Shown here: positions 6,598-7,856 of the stretch, in pieces
How positions within the stretch are numbered: the stretch's first letter is position 1
Layout of the letters: the number at the start of each line of letters is the position of its first letter
NCBI GenBank assembly: GCA_938041635.1
Contig: CALIAD010000033.1
Location: 1-7,856 of the forward strand
Source: an uncultured Atopobium sp.
GTDB lineage: Bacteria; Actinomycetota; Coriobacteriia; Coriobacteriales; Atopobiaceae
DNA: 7,856 nucleotides
Direction of reading: 5' to 3'
Made by a program: the position numbers and the translations under genes
Notes under the pieces: model-generated
The model's input: only the letters and a program-made list of their open reading frames with translations
What the model was told of the DNA's origin: nothing
The model's database searches: none

Positions 6598-6633
6598 AAA
6601 AGCCCTGTCATACACGCGTATGACAGGGTTTTT
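6598..6633. terminator. Bidirectional intrinsic terminator between convergent genes
   Basis: CCCTGTCATAC (6603-6613) pairs perfectly with GTATGACAGGG (6618-6628) over a four-base loop; flanking AAAAG and TTTTT extend the stem and give U-runs in both directions. It ends the M16C peptidase transcript (stop at 6574) and the ABC permease transcript from the minus strand (stop at 6697). Confidence 0.95.
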
Positions 6634-6696
6634 CTAGTAAGGAAAAACGTACCGCTCGATGACCTTCTCGCCAGATGACGCGCTCAGCCAGGGGCC

Positions 6697-7856
6697 TTAC
6701 TCGCTTCTCAGCGCCTGAACCGGGTCGGACTTAGCTGCTCTACCTGCAGGAATAAGACCTGCAAGAAGTGTTAGAACAACGCTAATTAGAATCAAAATGA
6801 GCGCGCCATTCAGCGGCAAGACCACCAAATTGTCCACGTTAAACATGGCTTTAACCACAGCATTTGCGGGTAAAATGAGCAGCTGCGTAATGCCAATGCC
6901 CATAACACCAGAGATAAGGCCCTCAATAAACGTCTCCGCGTTGAATACGTTGGCAATGTCTCGCCTGGAAGCACCAATAGAGCGCAGGATACCAATCTCT
7001 TTTTTACGCTCAAGGACCGAGATGAACGTAATGATGCCAATCATAATGCTAGAAACAACAAGCGAGATGGAAACAAACGCAATCAGCATGGCCGAAATCA
7101 TATCAACAATCAGCGTAACAGAGCTCATCAGCGCGCCGACAATATCGGTATACGTAACTACCTTGGACTCTTCGCCAGCAGCCTTTGCGTCGGCGTTGTA
7201 CGTATTAAGAATTTCAACAATATTTTCTTTACTTGCAAAGTCTTTCGGATAAATATTGATTGACGTGGGCTTATTAAGGTCCGCATATCCCATCTTGGTA
7301 AGATTTGACTCATACGTTGCGGGTGCTGTGCGCAGCATTGACGCAGCAATAGCTGCCAACTGCGATGGATCTGCATTGAGTTTGAAGGCACTTGCCAGAA
7401 TTGACTGATCTACCTGCATAGCATTAGACATATTTGCCGCAACGCCCTGCATAGCTGCATTGAGAGCTCCTGCAATCTGACCCTGCATCCTCGAAGCAAC
7501 CTGCGTCATTACGCTTGTCAACGCGGACTGTACGTATGCGCTCATAGCACGCGTAATAGCTGCAGAAAGTGTACTTGCAATCTGTGACTGATAAGCGCTC
7601 ATAAGTCTCTGGGAAACCTCGGCCCGGACGCTTGGAAGGTCTGGATTGGTGCCCAGTTTATTTGCCAAAGCAGTAACCAACTGTTGCTGCAAGTCATCGG
7701 TATCAATTGCAGAAGAAACTGTAGTTACTATCTGCGTGCGTACCTGGTCCGTTGCTAAGTAATCGGCCATGGTCTTGCCAGGGTTAGCAGCACTCCAAGA
7801 ATTCCATCCCAGAGCAATGTTGCCCATGAGCGAAGAAATAGCAGCTTGTCCGCCTG
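6697..7856 (-). CDS. FtsX-like (MacB-type) ABC transporter permease, N-terminal part beyond window
   Basis: The frame is open to the right edge, giving 385 visible residues of a longer protein; the first Met in view (7827) is internal. The last about 130 residues are a typical FtsX permease domain: a membrane helix (AMLIAFVSISLVVSSIMIG), the cytoplasmic coupling segment ERKKEIGILRSIGASRRD with following NVFNAETF, two more helices, and the usual basic end SDPVQALRSE. Upstream lies an extracytoplasmic region. About 140 residues of it are rich in Ala, Ser, Gln and Met and look helical and amphipathic; a more mixed segment (INIYPKDFASKENI and onward) follows before the membrane. Such permeases work with an ATPase, either separate or fused at the N-terminus, moving lipids, lipoproteins or peptides or driving signalling; neither ATPase nor substrate is visible. 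The C-terminal pattern is of the MacB/LolC/BceB-like kind rather than cell-division FtsX. The gene ends at a shared terminator. Confidence 0.9.
   Translation of the reverse strand, partial: GGQAAISSLMGNIALGWNSWSAANPGKTMADYLATDQVRTQIVTTVSSAIDTDDLQQQLVTALANKLGTNPDLPSVRAEVSQRLMSAYQSQIASTLSAAITRAMSAYVQSALTSVMTQVASRMQGQIAGALNAAMQGVAANMSNAMQVDQSILASAFKLNADPSQLAAIAASMLRTAPATYESNLTKMGYADLNKPTSINIYPKDFASKENIVEILNTYNADAKAAGEESKVVTYTDIVGALMSSVTLIVDMISAMLIAFVSISLVVSSIMIGIITFISVLERKKEIGILRSIGASRRDIANVFNAETFIEGLISGVMGIGITQLLILPANAVVKAMFNVDNLVVLPLNGALILILISVVLTLLAGLIPAGRAAKSDPVQALRSE

Noticed and set aside
6697..7856. Cell-division FtsX acting on the PcsB-like protein in the same window
   Set aside because: The permease has the MacB-type C-terminal end and a large helical extracytoplasmic region, unlike compact cell-division FtsX, and it is over 4 kb from the PcsB-like gene with unrelated genes between.

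Overview
The window looks like ordinary chromosomal DNA of a Gram-positive bacterium, most likely an actinobacterium of the class Coriobacteriia (Atopobium/Lancefieldella/Olsenella type). This rests on roughly balanced base composition, strong GGAGG ribosome sites with GTG and TTG starts, a PcsB/CwlO-like secreted protein, and an M16C metallopeptidase whose wording resembles family members I know from that group. The taxonomic call is inference; no rRNA or marker gene is present to settle it. I see no IS element, tRNA, rRNA, CRISPR array, phage gene or integrase.

Layout from left to right. (1) Positions 1-888, minus strand: most of uppP (undecaprenyl-diphosphatase), cut by the left edge before its C-terminus. 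(2) Positions 889-1182: a 294-bp divergent intergenic region with a hairpin, an 11-bp-period direct repeat and a Shine-Dalgarno sequence inside a small stem-loop. (3) Positions 1183-2256, plus strand: a secreted coiled-coil protein with a C-terminal lysozyme/glucosaminidase-like domain, probably a peptidoglycan hydrolase. (4) A strong bidirectional terminator at 2288-2316. (5) Positions 2429-3424, minus strand: a ten-helix EamA-family (drug/metabolite superfamily) transporter with an acidic N-terminal tail. (6) Positions 3425-3616: a divergent promoter region with a short palindrome. (7) Positions 3617-6574, plus strand: an M16C (presequence-protease/PreP type) zinc metallopeptidase with all catalytic residues intact. 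(8) A second strong bidirectional terminator at 6598-6633. (9) Positions 6697-7856, minus strand: the C-terminal part of an FtsX-like/MacB-type ABC permease, cut by the right edge.

The genes alternate strand at every junction (divergent, convergent, divergent, convergent), and each convergent junction carries one shared hairpin terminator, so all are probably transcribed as single genes or as ends of operons leaving the window. The one clear functional theme is envelope maintenance. UppP recycles the undecaprenyl carrier used for wall synthesis, and its divergent neighbour is a probable wall hydrolase, so the intergenic region between them could coordinate synthesis and remodelling. The transporter, peptidase and ABC permease have no evident link to each other. 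I do not find convincing evidence of an undescribed multi-gene system. The best leads are the unusual architecture of the secreted hydrolase-like protein, the regulatory structure upstream of it, and the alanine-rich extracytoplasmic region of the permease.
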